Below, piece by piece: positions 44,899-54,600 of a stretch of 64,000 nucleotides of DNA. The stretch comes from an uncultured Oscillatoriales cyanobacterium (GTDB lineage Bacteria; Cyanobacteriota; Cyanobacteriia; Cyanobacteriales; Microcoleaceae), in assembly GCA_903893625.1 (NCBI GenBank), contig CAITND010000052.1:1-64000 (forward strand). Direction: 5' to 3'. Each line of letters starts with the position of its first letter. Within the stretch, counting starts at the first letter, position 1. The position numbers and the translations under genes were made by a program. Under the pieces are notes generated by a model that was given only the letters and a program-made list of their open reading frames with translations, had not been told where the DNA came from and did not search any database.

Positions 44899-45297
44899 AT
44901 GAATGCTGAACACTTAACCGACTTACTCCACCAAGGATTTCGCGTTACCCTGGGCGCGACTTCTTCCCTGATCGAGATCCTACAAGATCCTTACAAGCGC
45001 AATGAGAATCTCGGAAAAATTCAGTCTCAGTTTAGCGAATTAGCGGATGAATGGGCTGAAAAAGGAAAAATGACCGAGCAGGAAGCTCGCAATTTTGTTG
45101 ATACGATCCTCTCTCAAAGGCATCAGAACGTTAATACAGACACGACAACAACGGTAACAACGTCCCCTGCTACCTCCTCAACAGCCCCCGTAACGTCTGA
45201 CCCAGAACCTGTCCGGGAAATTCAAGAACTCACAACCCAAATTACTGAGTTAAGAGATGAATTAAAACGCCTGCGGGAATCTAATTCTTCTCACTAA
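44899..45297 (+). CDS. Phasin-like coiled-coil protein, uncharacterised
   Basis: A 132-aa protein beginning MNAEHLTDLLHQGFRVTLGATSSLIEILQDPYKRNENLGKIQSQFSELADEWAEKG, with a helical part reminiscent of phasin or polyhydroxyalkanoate-granule proteins. A Thr/Ser/Pro-rich linker follows, then a short coiled coil (ITELRDELKRLRES). The assignment is by shape only. It probably oligomerises through its C-terminus. I chose ATG 44899. A TTG lies seven codons earlier. It is downstream of the gene ending at 44760. Confidence 0.55.
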   Translation: MNAEHLTDLLHQGFRVTLGATSSLIEILQDPYKRNENLGKIQSQFSELADEWAEKGKMTEQEARNFVDTILSQRHQNVNTDTTTTVTTSPATSSTAPVTSDPEPVREIQELTTQITELRDELKRLRESNSSH

Positions 45298-45305
45298 TCA
45301 TGATC

Positions 45306-45378
45306 AATCCCGCCTCCACAACTCAATTCTTAGGATCAGAATTGACATGAATTGGGTTCAAGGTTGTGGGGCGGGATT
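45306..45378 (+). terminator. Long hairpin after the phasin-like gene
   Basis: AATCCCGCC and CCACAAC pair with GGTTGTGG and GCGGGATT across a 40-nt loop that itself has a small stem (CAATTC with GAATTG). It starts 9 bp after the stop at 45297. No strong T-tract follows, so termination is likely but not certain. Confidence 0.6.
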
Positions 45379-45745
45379 ATCTTATGGGTATTATGGAGTG
45401 ATATCGAATCACAGAACCCATCCTCAGATGGTTCTGCATCATCTTACAATCGATATCAAATCGCACGAGCTTAAATCTTAACTTTATTATTCGTTCCAGA
45501 ATCTCAGGCTTTGAGCCACTTTCCTTCAAACCGCGAGCAGTAATCCTCCGTCAGCCTATTGATCCCAAATTCAAGATGTTTTAGACTTAAGACACTACGG
45601 ATCAGCGAGGCTTGAAAGATTAGCTAGATTGAGTTTCTAACTAAGCCTGAATCGGTAGCTCAATCAATTTCAGACTACAGGAGCCAACTCTTAGCAAACT
45701 AAAGGGTCTGAAAAATCTTTTGTGTTTTAAAATTCATAAGGGATT
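45379..45745. other. Intergenic region, 367 bp
   Basis: No gene or repeat was identified. A pair of similar ATCGAT(A/C)(T/A) stretches is the only feature seen. It lies between convergent genes. Confidence 0.35.
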
Positions 45746-45970
45746 TTAGTCATTATCCCAGGTTTCATGGCCAATCAAGTCGCCAATCCGATCTCGGAGC
45801 AAGAAATTGCATTCTTCCAACTCACACTCCACACAAGCCCATTCCCGCGCCGGAATATATTGGCAAAGTGTATAGATGGGTTGCTGACGGCTCACAATCC
45901 CCTTAGTGACGAGTTGGCGGGCTTCGTCTTTGATCACATCTAATGAATATTGGACAGTGGTGTAAGTCAT
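45746..45970 (-). CDS. DUF4327-family protein
   Basis: A 74-aa small protein conserved across cyanobacteria. MTYTTVQYSLDVIKDEARQLVTKGIVSRQQPIYTLCQYIPAREW and CVECELEECNFLLRDRIGDLIG match DUF4327. I chose the ATG at 45970, since the 14 upstream codons in the same frame are not family-like. Two Cys pairs (CVEC and one later) might bind metal. Function is unknown. Confidence 0.85.
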   Translation of the reverse strand: MTYTTVQYSLDVIKDEARQLVTKGIVSRQQPIYTLCQYIPAREWACVECELEECNFLLRDRIGDLIGHETWDND

Positions 45971-46201
45971 AGTTCGCCCTCTTGGCGTTGCCGGAGAAGT
46001 TTTTGGCATCAATATTAATATAATCGAAAAACGGATTTTAGGAAAGTTTTTTTTTCAGTATAAGCCAATACAAATACCTTTACTTTTTCCATAAGAATCC
46101 AAAAAGTCACTAGACATACGCCCCTGACGTGGGTTAAGCCTCCCAACATTGTCCGAGATCAGGCTGGGAATTGATGCTCAGACGCTATTGTTAAATTTTG
46201 T

Positions 46202-47806
46202 TTAAATTCCCCAAAGGACTTTTAAGGCAATTTCTTGGGCGATCGGAGTTTGGCCGTAGGAGAACACATAAGGAGTTGTCGGGGGAATTTGGGGTAAAAA
46301 TTGTTCGAGTGTGTAGGGACTACCGTAAATCACCAGGGCTTGCAAACTATTCTGTTTTAACAGCAGGTTTAACCAATCTTGAGCAATTTGTGTTAATCCC
46401 GAACTATCGCGGAAGGCATTAGCGCGAATAAAAACTTGCAGTAATGTCGGAGCAGAATCAAGCGGGAGTGACGAATCCTCCCCAGACTCAGAAAATGCGG
46501 GAGCATGACAATCAATCAGTTGTAAGCGATAGCCTAACTCCTTGGGACGAGCGATCGCCGGGGTATGATTTCCTAAAATCGAACAATTGAGTAAATCATC
46601 CACAATCACTACATTTCGCCCGGTTTGGGGAGTTTTTGGCAGGATTAACGGTAACGTTCCCCCCTGTTGGAGAGAATCTTCCAAAATCGTCCTCACCATC
46701 TGTTGAGAGGTCGGTTGGGACAGAGAATCAAATAAGATTTTAGGATCTCGACTGGGAAGAGAATAGGGTTGCTCCAGTTGACCGTCAGGGAATACCTTAG
46801 CTTTCGCTTGCCAAATTCGCTGTACAGAGGCTTCAATGCGTTCACGGGAAATTCGACCCGCCGCCACCGCATCACAGACTGCTTCAATCGTAACTTGAGG
46901 ATCAATCGGCATTAATAAAATATCTGCACCAGCTTCCACCGCTAAAATTGCTGCTTCCTCTGGAGTATATTGTTTAGCGATCGCCCCCATCACTAAAGCA
47001 TCCGTTACCACCAACCCATCAAACCCCAAGCGTTGTCTTAACTGCTGCTGAACAATCACCGGGGATAAGGTAGCAGGACGTTCCGTATCCCAAGCCGGAA
47101 TTAACAAATGTGCCATCATCACTGAATCTACACCCGATGCAATTGTTGCTGCAAAGGGGCGTAATTCCACCTCAGCGAGACGTTGATCTGAATGGGGGAT
47201 CACCGGTAATTCTAAATGGGAATCAATCGCCGTATCCCCATGACCGGGGAAATGTTTCGCCGTCGTTAATACCGGATAACCTTGACATCCCCGGATAAAG
47301 GCCGTTGCTAACTGACTCACCCGTTCTGGAGTCTCTCCAAAAGAACGGACATTAATCACTGGATTTTTAGGATTATTATTGACATCGACAACCGGAGCCA
47401 ATATCCAATTTAACCCAACCGTTAAGGCTTCTTGGGCGGTAATTGCCCCCATTTTTTCTGCATAAAATTCGGCTTGTTCTAAGGATTGATTGGCTAAAGC
47501 CCCAATTGCCATCAGAGGCGGAAACCAAGTCGCCCCCGCAAATCGCTGACCTACCCCTTCTTCCACATCCGCCGCTACCAATAGGGGAAATTTTGCCCAA
47601 GATTGTAACAACTGAGTGCGAGTTGCTAATTCCGCCGCACTGCCATCAACTAAAATTACCCCACCCACACCCAGATCTTGTAACCAATGTTTTAATCGGT
47701 AGGCTGGAGGTTCCCAAAGGGGATAACGAATTTGATGATCAAACAAAAAACCAGAGGCGCGAACCACTACCATCTGGGCGACTTGTTCAGCTAAAGAAAG
47801 AGTCAT
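46202..47806 (-). CDS. nagZ: Beta-N-acetylhexosaminidase (GH3)
   Basis: A 534-aa GH3 enzyme that cleaves GlcNAc from muropeptides in peptidoglycan recycling. The catalytic His loop is TTAKHFPGHGDTAIDSH and the nucleophile Asp is in GLVVTDALVMGAI. The N-terminal barrel covers residues 1-340. The C-terminal 190 residues form a second domain beyond the shorter NagZ of enterics and could bind carbohydrate. It is adjacent to rbfA on the same strand but about 100 bp away from it. Cytosolic, no signal peptide. Confidence 0.9.
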   Translation of the reverse strand: MTLSLAEQVAQMVVVRASGFLFDHQIRYPLWEPPAYRLKHWLQDLGVGGVILVDGSAAELATRTQLLQSWAKFPLLVAADVEEGVGQRFAGATWFPPLMAIGALANQSLEQAEFYAEKMGAITAQEALTVGLNWILAPVVDVNNNPKNPVINVRSFGETPERVSQLATAFIRGCQGYPVLTTAKHFPGHGDTAIDSHLELPVIPHSDQRLAEVELRPFAATIASGVDSVMMAHLLIPAWDTERPATLSPVIVQQQLRQRLGFDGLVVTDALVMGAIAKQYTPEEAAILAVEAGADILLMPIDPQVTIEAVCDAVAAGRISRERIEASVQRIWQAKAKVFPDGQLEQPYSLPSRDPKILFDSLSQPTSQQMVRTILEDSLQQGGTLPLILPKTPQTGRNVVIVDDLLNCSILGNHTPAIARPKELGYRLQLIDCHAPAFSESGEDSSLPLDSAPTLLQVFIRANAFRDSSGLTQIAQDWLNLLLKQNSLQALVIYGSPYTLEQFLPQIPPTTPYVFSYGQTPIAQEIALKVLWGI

Positions 47807-47810
47807 ATTA

Positions 47811-47905
47811 CGAATTACGAATTACGAATTACGAATTACGAATTATGAATGGGTAATAGAAAGAGTTTACCTCCCCTGCTCCCCCTGCTCCCCCTGCTCC
47901 CCCTG
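47811..47905. repeat. Two short tandem repeat tracts
   Basis: An ATTACGA-type heptamer tract (about five units, 47811-47845) is followed by a CTCCCCCTG nonamer tract of about four units near 47874-47905. They fill the gap between nagZ and rbfA. Such tracts occur several times in this window and resemble the STRR sequences of filamentous cyanobacteria. Confidence 0.9.
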
Positions 47906-47909
47906 CTTT

Positions 47910-48308
47910 CTACTCTTCCTCCCCATAATCGTTAAAGTCTTCTTCATCCGGTTTCCGGTTATGGGCAAGTTCGTTTAATAGGGTTAACATTTTGTCTCCC
48001 CGTTCCAAGGAACGATCTTCTAAAAAAACCACTTCTGGAGTCCGACGCAAACGGACACGCTGACCTAAGTAGGAACGAATATAACCCGTTGCCGATTTTA
48101 ACCCTTCCATTGTTTCTCGTCTGGCTTCTTCCGTCCCATAGATACTGACAAAAATTTTGGCGTGTTGTAGGTCGCCGGAAACATTGACATCCGTAATACT
48201 CACCATACCCGTGCCAACACGGTCATCCTTAATGCCATCAATTAAGATCTGACTGACCTCCCGTTTAATTTGTGAAGCCACGCGGGACACTCGACGATCT
48301 GTAGCCAT
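47910..48308 (-). CDS. rbfA: 30S ribosome-binding factor A
   Basis: A 132-aa ribosome-maturation factor that helps 16S rRNA processing. [54 protein letters not shown] is the standard N-terminal half, and [26 protein letters not shown] the C-terminal part. The acidic tail [11 protein letters not shown] is a common cyanobacterial extension. It is transcribed away from sipA. Confidence 0.95.
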   Translation of the reverse strand: MATDRRVSRVASQIKREVSQILIDGIKDDRVGTGMVSITDVNVSGDLQHAKIFVSIYGTEEARRETMEGLKSATGYIRSYLGQRVRLRRTPEVVFLEDRSLERGDKMLTLLNELAHNRKPDEEDFNDYGEEE

Positions 48309-48451
48309 GATTACTACCCCTCAAACAGTCTTATTCTTCCATTGTCTCAAGTTTAACTTGCTTATTTCTGATTTTGGCGACCAAATGCCGATCATTGGGG
48401 GATAACGCCTCATGATATCTTACGAATTGAAACGCATTTCTGGGTTTGCCA

Positions 48452-48748
48452 ATGGAAAAAGAGTTTGAAATTCGCCAAAAAGTTAGAGTAGTTGCCATTC
48501 CTCCTTATGTAAAAACGGCGGAACCCATGCCTATTTTACGTCCATCCAGCGTGATTAAACTCGGTGAAGTCGGTGTTGTGATTGATAGACGACCCGGCGG
48601 CTATTGGGGGGTTTTATTTCAAAAGGGCGCATTTTTAATGGAGAGCCAGTATATCGAAGTGGTGAAATCCTCTGAAAATAATAAGGATATAGCAGGGAAC
48701 AGGGAACAGCGGATCTGGGAACAGGGAGGAAAAGATTTAACCGTCTAG
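48452..48748 (+). CDS. sipA: SipA, NblS-interacting regulatory protein
   Basis: A 98-aa protein that in Synechococcus binds the kinase NblS and shifts its signalling for high light and stress. EFEIRQKVRVVAIPPYVKTAEPMPILRPSSVIKLGEVGVVIDRRPGGYWGVLFQKGAFLMESQYIEVV is the conserved SH3-like body. The last 26 residues are unlike family members. Their DNA contains GGGAACAGGGAACAG-type repeats, so the gene probably picked up a short tandem repeat that extended its 3' end. I chose the ATG at 48452. The TTG six bases upstream is in frame. Confidence 0.9.
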   Translation: MEKEFEIRQKVRVVAIPPYVKTAEPMPILRPSSVIKLGEVGVVIDRRPGGYWGVLFQKGAFLMESQYIEVVKSSENNKDIAGNREQRIWEQGGKDLTV

Positions 48749-48829
48749 GTTTCAGTATTAGTCTATGTCCTAACTGCCTTGGCGGTTGCTATACGACTGA
48801 ACACATTTGAATCTACTCTCAAAATCAAA

Positions 48830-48860
48830 GTGATGCCACCCATTAAATAGATGGCATCAC
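48830..48860. terminator. Inverted repeat between convergent sipA and DUF1400 genes
   Basis: GTGATGCCA pairs perfectly with TGGCATCAC over 9 bp with a 13-nt loop. It lies 82 bp past the sipA stop and 42 bp before the DUF1400 stop. It may act as a terminator, though no clear T-tract follows. Confidence 0.5.
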
Positions 48861-48901
48861 CCACATAAAAGCGTTGTGTTAGCTCACAGCAACACCCTGA
48901 C

Positions 48902-49825
48902 TTACCACAAACCTCGGACTGGTGGTGGTGCTACTGGTGGTGGTGGTGGTGGTAGTGGTGGTGGGAGTGGTGGTCGTGGCGTTGGGGGTGGCGCTGGGGG
49001 TACTGCCGGGAAATCTACCTCTTGCAGTGAACACCCGCCTTTCCCATATTGAGAGGCTTTCTTAAACAGAGAATCGAGATTCCCTGCTAGACCTTTAACT
49101 TTATCAACCGTCTCAGGAATATTAGCGACATCAACATACATTCCCGGGACAGGATAGTAGCTGACAATATCCAAGAAGGAGAGCTTCCCATCTTCACTGA
49201 GGGCATTGATTAAAGCCGCACGGATTGCTGTCCCGTTCATAGCAGCAGTGCTATTCGGGATTCCAGGTTTTCCACGATGCAGTCTAATCGTTGTCCCAAT
49301 GGTATCGGTTAATTCCTGGCCTTCAGGGGAACTGATAATGCAAGCAAAGGGAACTAAATCAAAGCCGACTTCTAAGGTCATCAGACCGCGAAGGGTATCT
49401 GGCTCGATTTTAGAGGCCTTAACGATTTGGCTAATCGTTTTGGTCATTTCCCCAGTTTCAGCAAAGGCCTTTAATTCACTCACCAAGATCGGGACTTGGA
49501 AGGGGCCGTAGGTTAGAATTACACGATCTTCCCCACAGAATACCGTCCGATCCGGGTTAGGGAAGTCGGCAATCGGTGAAGGGACTTTCATGTAACCCGG
49601 GGACGGAGGGCAGTCACTTGCACAGGGGGATGCCGTGTGCTCCGTGTTAGAGGAGTTGGTAGTCTCTGAAGGAACTTGGGCATAATCAGACGATGGCTGA
49701 CAGCCGCGTGGGTAGCCAGCTTGTGCTTGTTGGGAAATTGGGACAACTGTGTTGCTGACCAATGCTCCAGCAAGTACCCCCAAAATCCATTTCGGTTGTA
49801 GTCTTTGAGGTTTTGGTATTTTCAT
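48902..49825 (-). CDS. Secreted DUF1400-domain protein with proline-rich tail
   Basis: A 307-aa exported protein. Residues 1-36 are a signal peptide (WILGVLAGALVSNTVVPISQQAQA). A Ser/Thr/Cys-rich spacer follows (to about 85). DUF1400 then starts around DRVILTYGPFQVPILVSELKAFAETGEMTKTISQIVKASK, normally found in front of cyanobacterial alpha/beta hydrolases. Here the hydrolase is absent. The C-terminus is almost all proline (PPLPPPLPPPPPPVAPPP). The DNA for the tail is repetitive and could vary in length. An IS605-end-like sequence lies immediately upstream of the start. Confidence 0.8.
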   Translation of the reverse strand: MKIPKPQRLQPKWILGVLAGALVSNTVVPISQQAQAGYPRGCQPSSDYAQVPSETTNSSNTEHTASPCASDCPPSPGYMKVPSPIADFPNPDRTVFCGEDRVILTYGPFQVPILVSELKAFAETGEMTKTISQIVKASKIEPDTLRGLMTLEVGFDLVPFACIISSPEGQELTDTIGTTIRLHRGKPGIPNSTAAMNGTAIRAALINALSEDGKLSFLDIVSYYPVPGMYVDVANIPETVDKVKGLAGNLDSLFKKASQYGKGGCSLQEVDFPAVPPAPPPTPRPPLPPPLPPPPPPVAPPPVRGLW

Positions 49826-49831
49826 CTATAT

Positions 49832-49895
49832 AACGGAGTCGGTTAAGACTTAGGCTGGTCAACTAGGGCTGTGTTTCAAGCCCCTAATGAACCTG
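49832..49895. mobile_element. Degenerate IS-end relic upstream of the DUF1400 gene
   Basis: On the minus strand, GGGGCTTGAAAC is followed by TAGTTGACCAGCCTAAGTC and TTAACCGACTCCG just before the start codon. The last 30 bp are almost the same as the sequence beside the IS605-type relic at 37108-37140, where GGGGCTTCATACC also precedes it. The two are in opposite orientation. It is best read as a second decayed copy of the same IS end. Confidence 0.5.
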
Positions 49896-50218
49896 TATTC
49901 AGATCAGTGGTGGGTTGTTGACTATCAACTGATAATTGCAAAAAAATCAGTTTGACACTCTGCGCCCTAAAGAGACACAGATTTTTTAAGGCTGGCTTAA
50001 AAGGGATAGTCAAATATCCCACTAGACGCTCAAAACAACGACTAGAAAAATCCAGTATTGCAATTGCGCCTACTTTTGTGTTTTGACTTAACAGCTTAAA
50101 GGGTGTTGCTCAGTTTCACAAGAGCCAAGTCCGATTTTTTATTCAGAATCGGGAATCTGAAATCTGGAATTGCTTGTGGAGTGGGGGGTATAGCCAAAAA
50201 GAAAGTAAATACCTAAGA
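49896..50218. other. Intergenic region, 323 bp
   Basis: Upstream of the DUF1400 gene and downstream of the type II secretion F gene. It should carry the DUF1400 promoter. No coding sequence, repeat or RNA fold was convincing. Confidence 0.35.
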
Positions 50219-51184
50219 TTAACTGGGTAACAGAATTAATAGGGATTTCAGGGCTTGTAGTGCTAATAACAGGACAACTGTACCCGCAATCAGAATTGTG
50301 GCAGGAACGAGAAGAGTTTGTAGACGACGTAAGGTTTGTTCAAGTTCCTCTTCGTAGTAATTCGTTAGTTTTTGTAAGGCTAAATCTAATCGTCCTGTCG
50401 CTTCCCCTGTGCGGATCATTTGCAAGGCTACCGCAGGTAAACGGCCTTCTAAGCTTTGACTCAAGGTTTTTTCGGCGGGAATTTGACCTAATGCAATCGT
50501 AATCGTGGCTTTCATTTCCGATTTCGGAATATGGGCGCGAATTAATTCCAATCCAGCTAACAAGGACATCCCGCAACTCAGGGGTAATTTTAATTCTCCC
50601 AAATACAACATCATCCGGGCGATGGCAATTTTTTTAACCAGAGGTAAACGAGGCAGAATTTTAGGAATGACCAATCCAATCACCCCCAAAATTCCCAATA
50701 TCCACAACCACCCTTGACCGGATAAACCGGATAAATAACATAAGGTAAGAACTAACAGAGCAATACTAACGGCGGTGGTAATCGCAGCCAGGGTGACAGA
50801 CCGATAAAGTTGTTGATGGCGAGCGTGTTGTTCTTCAATCTCAGCAATTCGATAGCAAATTTCAGGTAACATCCCTTGGGATTCCCCCATTTGAATCAGG
50901 CCAATTGTCCACCGATCAAAATATCGGGATGCTAAGGCCAAGGCTGAGGCTAAATCAGCCCCCCGTGAGGTGGCTGCTATCATTTTGTTGAGATACCGTC
51001 CGAGTTGAGGATAGCTATCTTTCCCCACCAAAGTTAAGCTCTGCTGTACAGTTAAACCGGAGTTCAACAAGGTTGCTAATTGAAAGAAAAAAAGAGCCTT
51101 TTCGCGGGGAGTCATTCGTGAACTGGGTATTACTGCATTTGGCAGAGACCAGAAGGCAGCTAGATGAAATATTATATTGTCCAT
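50219..51184 (-). CDS. Type II secretion system F-family protein (PilC/GspF-like)
   Basis: A 321-aa inner-membrane platform protein. Two GspF domains are seen: one starting MTPREKALFFFQLATLLNSGLTVQQSLTLVG with LIQMGESQGMLPEICYRIAEI, the second with LGELKLPLSCGMSLLAGLELIRAHIP and MIRTGEATGRLDLALQKLTNYYEEELE. Three membrane helices lie at about 130-185 and near the C-terminus. Members power type IV pili or pseudopilus assembly. It is shorter than PilC (about 400 aa) at the N-terminus, and no other pilus gene is adjacent. The start is uncertain (ATG 51184, TTG 51235 or ATG 51115). Confidence 0.85.
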   Translation of the reverse strand: MDNIIFHLAAFWSLPNAVIPSSRMTPREKALFFFQLATLLNSGLTVQQSLTLVGKDSYPQLGRYLNKMIAATSRGADLASALALASRYFDRWTIGLIQMGESQGMLPEICYRIAEIEEQHARHQQLYRSVTLAAITTAVSIALLVLTLCYLSGLSGQGWLWILGILGVIGLVIPKILPRLPLVKKIAIARMMLYLGELKLPLSCGMSLLAGLELIRAHIPKSEMKATITIALGQIPAEKTLSQSLEGRLPAVALQMIRTGEATGRLDLALQKLTNYYEEELEQTLRRLQTLLVPATILIAGTVVLLLALQALKSLLILLPS

Positions 51185-51467
51185 CCTCTGCTCTACTGGA
51201 TGCTCTATTGTGCCAAAAAGTAACCCTGGAATCAAGAGTTACTGCCGATTTTAAAAGGTCGATGGCAGATTAATCTTGACAACTCCTTTGTGTCTTTGTG
51301 TCTTTGTGGTTAAATTATTAACCTTAACCCTTGTCAAGATACTAGCCCAAACTGCTATAATTTCTGCAATTTAGTTAAGTTATTCTAATCAATCCTTCAA
51401 AATCGTTTAATTATTTAAAAGATTGTCAGGAAATTTAGATATTTGATTAAGAATTTTTCTCAAATAG

Positions 51468-51497
51468 TTGACGAGATCATAGGGGTTCTAGTACAAT
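51468..51497 (+). promoter_or_regulatory. Sigma-70-type promoter of the 38-codon gene (left copy)
   Basis: TTGACG at 51468-51473 and TACAAT at 51492-51497 are separated by 18 bp, close to the consensus. The right copy keeps both hexamers and the spacing at 59980-60009, although the bases around them differ. The downstream gene begins 28 bp after the -10 box. Confidence 0.75.
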
Positions 51498-51524
51498 TGA
51501 GGAAATACCTCTCAAGGGGTTATT

Positions 51525-51641
51525 GTGTCTATTTGTCAAAATAGCGTCTACAACCACGATTCTGTCGTCAAATATCTGGGTTTTCTGACAAAAATTCGGC
51601 TGCACGATACCCAATTTTTGGGGAAAATAGCCGAAGCCTAA
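51525..51641 (+). CDS. 38-aa small protein in the left direct repeat
   Basis: GTG at 51525, preceded by AAGGGG at a 5-bp spacing, opens MSICQNSVYNHDSVVKYLG, continuing FLTKIRLHDTQFLGKIAEA before TAA. The other repeat codes for the same peptide with three residue changes (Ile3/Thr, His11/Pro, Ser13/Ala) plus silent changes at His31 and in the final Ala. Over the 117 bp there are about 7 mismatches, compared with about 19 in the 150 bp upstream. Amphipathic, mildly basic in the centre. Not recognised. This retention points to a real peptide: a regulator, antitoxin or leader are possible. Confidence 0.65.
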   Translation: MSICQNSVYNHDSVVKYLGFLTKIRLHDTQFLGKIAEA

Positions 51642-51697
51642 GAGGGGTGTCTTGACAAAAAGCACAATTTGTGTATTTGAAACCACAAAGGAAGAGA

Positions 51698-54600
51698 TTA
51701 AGGGGGGTATTCCCGTCCCACACAAACCCACGCCCCCCAAAAATAACGATCTTGTAAAGGATAGGGTTGTGATTCCCATTGTTTCAATAGTTCAGGGAAG
51801 TGTTCAAATCCTACCTGAATTTCTTGGATAATTTGTTGACCTGTGGGTAAAGATTGTAATTGTTCCCTGGTCATTGTTCTAATATAGTTTTGTGCTTCCT
51901 GTAAGGCTTGCTGACAGGATAATTTTTCTTGATTAATATTGACAAAAAAGCGATTCATTAATAAAATAGTAACTTGAGTGGGAACTGACCACAGACTCAT
52001 GATTAAAATTCTAGCGCCAGCAGCTGTAAAAGCACTGCGTAAACCTTTGACTCCTTCCCCATTTTTGACATCACCGATAGCTGTTTTGCAGGCAATTAAA
52101 ATAATCAGTTCAGTCGCCCATAAATCAAAACCTGCCACATCTTGAGCAAATACTATTCCTTCCCCAGCTTCGGGTAGCATTTCTCCTCCTAACAGCCAAG
52201 TATTGGCTCCGGCTAAGGCTAATCCTGAACGCAATAACGGGTTTTCTGTGGTTTCAATTTGACCTAAACGAAAACCTTCTCCTAAGAACTCCCCCTTTAA
52301 TAAATTGGGTTGGGGGGGATCATTTTGAGGTAAAAAGAAACCATGAGTTGCCAGAACTAATTTATGAGGACATTTGCCATTGGTTAAATAGGTTTTTAAC
52401 GCTTGATTTTGTAATAAAGGGGTGACATTAAATTTATTAGCGAAAATTTCAGCAATTTCTCTGGTTTGGGGAACGGGTGAAAACGGTTTTTGATCTTCTA
52501 TTCCCAAGGTGGCAATAATTTCCTGTGTTAAGGAATTAAGGTTAATGGATAAATCTGGTTTTGGGATAGGGTTGGGAGCGATCGCTACTGCTTCATTTAC
52601 AGATAAATCAAAATTTGGATCAGCTATGACTAACGGTTCAGAAGCGGTGCGTTTCGGTTGATATTGATAGCGTAATAAATCCCGACCTGCGGTTAAATAG
52701 GTAATATGGTATTGATCAATCAATAATTGATTATTTTCTGGATCTAAAGGTAAAATCTCAAAGGGAATTAGAGTTAATGCACCATCGGGACAGATAAATA
52801 ATTGTTGACCCTGTAAGTAGTTTTGTAGGGGTTTAAAAATAGTAGTCGTTAATTCAATAAAGGGATTTTGAGGTTCTGCTGTTTCGGGTTTCCAAGTTTT
52901 TGTACTAATTCCCATATTGTCTAACTTTAATTGGGAAACCGCTTGACGCACTTTGCTGATTAAATCATCAATTTTCTCGGCTTCTCCTAAGTCGATCATC
53001 TGCACAGTTTCCGGTTGTTTTGCTGGTAAGATAAAGGCAAGATAACGGGGAGTCTGATATTGCTTATTGGTAAAGTCATAAACGGGAAAATAAGCAAATT
53101 CAATTAAGGTACTATTTTCAGGTAATTCTAAAGCGATCGCTTTGCGATCAACGAATTGATTTTCGAGGCGAAGTTCGGGGACTTGGGCGGTAATATTTTT
53201 TTCTAAGGTTTCGACTTCAATGTATAATTGTTTCAGGAGTTGTTGATTCGGTTCGAGACGTTGGAGGTTTTCGGGTAAGTAAAGGGAAGATTGCAAGTTG
53301 ATAATTTGTTGCCAGCACTCGCGCCAGGTTTGAAAGGAGTCTTTGAGTTTTTGAGGATAGCGATCGCTATACATCGCAGCATTAAACGCCGCACTCGCCG
53401 CATTACTCAGGGCTTTTCGTTTTAAGATTAAATCTAAAGCTGTGTAAATAGCGTGTGATTTTTCCTCTGATTCTTCTAGGGGATAATAATATTGATAGAC
53501 GAGGGAAAGTAAGGCATATTGTGTGGTTCTGATCTTGTCGAGGAAACGCATTCTGTCATTTTCTGAGCTTCCGACAAATTCTTGACTAATTAAGCGGTGT
53601 TGTACTTCTGTGGCTTCTTTAAATTTTTCTAATGCTTGTTTGGGATGATTAGTAGCAATATAGAGGTTAGCTAAATTATTTAAAGTCTCAACTACCTCAC
53701 GATGACCATTCGGAAATAGATGCTCCCTCATGGCTAAAGCATTGTTATAAAAAGATTCAGCATCGCTATATTTTCCTTGAGCATTGTAGAGCAAACCAAC
53801 ACTATTTAAACAAGTAGCCACATTAGGATGATCGCCGAGAAACAGACGTTGCCTCATCGCTAAAGCCTCTTGATGTAGGGGTTCTGCTTCACTATATTTT
53901 CCTTGAGCTTGATACAGTAATGCTAAATTATTTAAGCTACAAGCTACATCAGGATGATCATCTTGAAACAAGCGTTTCGTCATAGCCAGAGATTCCTGAT
54001 AAAAGGGTTCTGCCTCGCTGTATTTCCCTTGAGTATTGTAGCAGTAACCTAGATTATTTAAGAAAGTAGCCAAGACGGGATGATCGTCTGGAAACAGACG
54101 TTGCCTCATCTCTAAAGATTGTTGAAAAAGAGGTTCGGCTTCGCTGTATTTCCCTTGATTATAATAAAGACTAGCTAAATTATTTAAGCTCTTAGCCAAA
54201 TCAGAATGATCGCCAGAAAACAGGCGTTGCCTCATCTCTAAAGCTTGTTGATAAAGAGGTTCTGCTTGGCTGTATTTTCCTTGAACATTGTAGAGGTTAG
54301 CTACATCATTTAAGCTAGTAGCCAAATCAAAATGATCGTCAGTAAACAGACGTTGTTTCATGGATAAAGCTTGCTGAAAAAGAGGTTCAGCTTCGCCGTA
54401 TTTTCCTTGATTATAGTATATATTAGCTAAATTATTTAAGCTTAAAGCTAGATAGGGATGATCGTTATGAACAAGACGTTGACTCATCTCTAAAGCTTGT
54501 TGATAAAGAGGTTCTGCTTTGCTATATTTGCCTTGATTTAAGTATAAGTCAGCTAAATTATTTAAGCTATAAGCTAAATCAAAATGATCACCGGAAAACA

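Larger units (their letters stand above)
51375..51670 (+). repeat. Left copy of a 296-bp direct repeat
   Basis: This sequence reappears at 59887-60182 with no gap, at an offset of 8512 bp, with about 28 mismatches (about 90% identity by my count). The two copies bracket the CHAT/GTPase segment. Each contains a sigma-70-type promoter, a ribosome-binding site and a 38-codon gene. The promoter-to-stop part is better conserved than the upstream third. It may be a recombination site for the segment or a duplicated gene. Confidence 0.95.

Noticed and set aside
51477-51779. 100-codon minus-strand frame across the left direct repeat
   Set aside because: In the right repeat nearly all base differences change the amino acid in this frame, and a stop appears. 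The plus-strand 38-codon frame fits the pattern of changes better.
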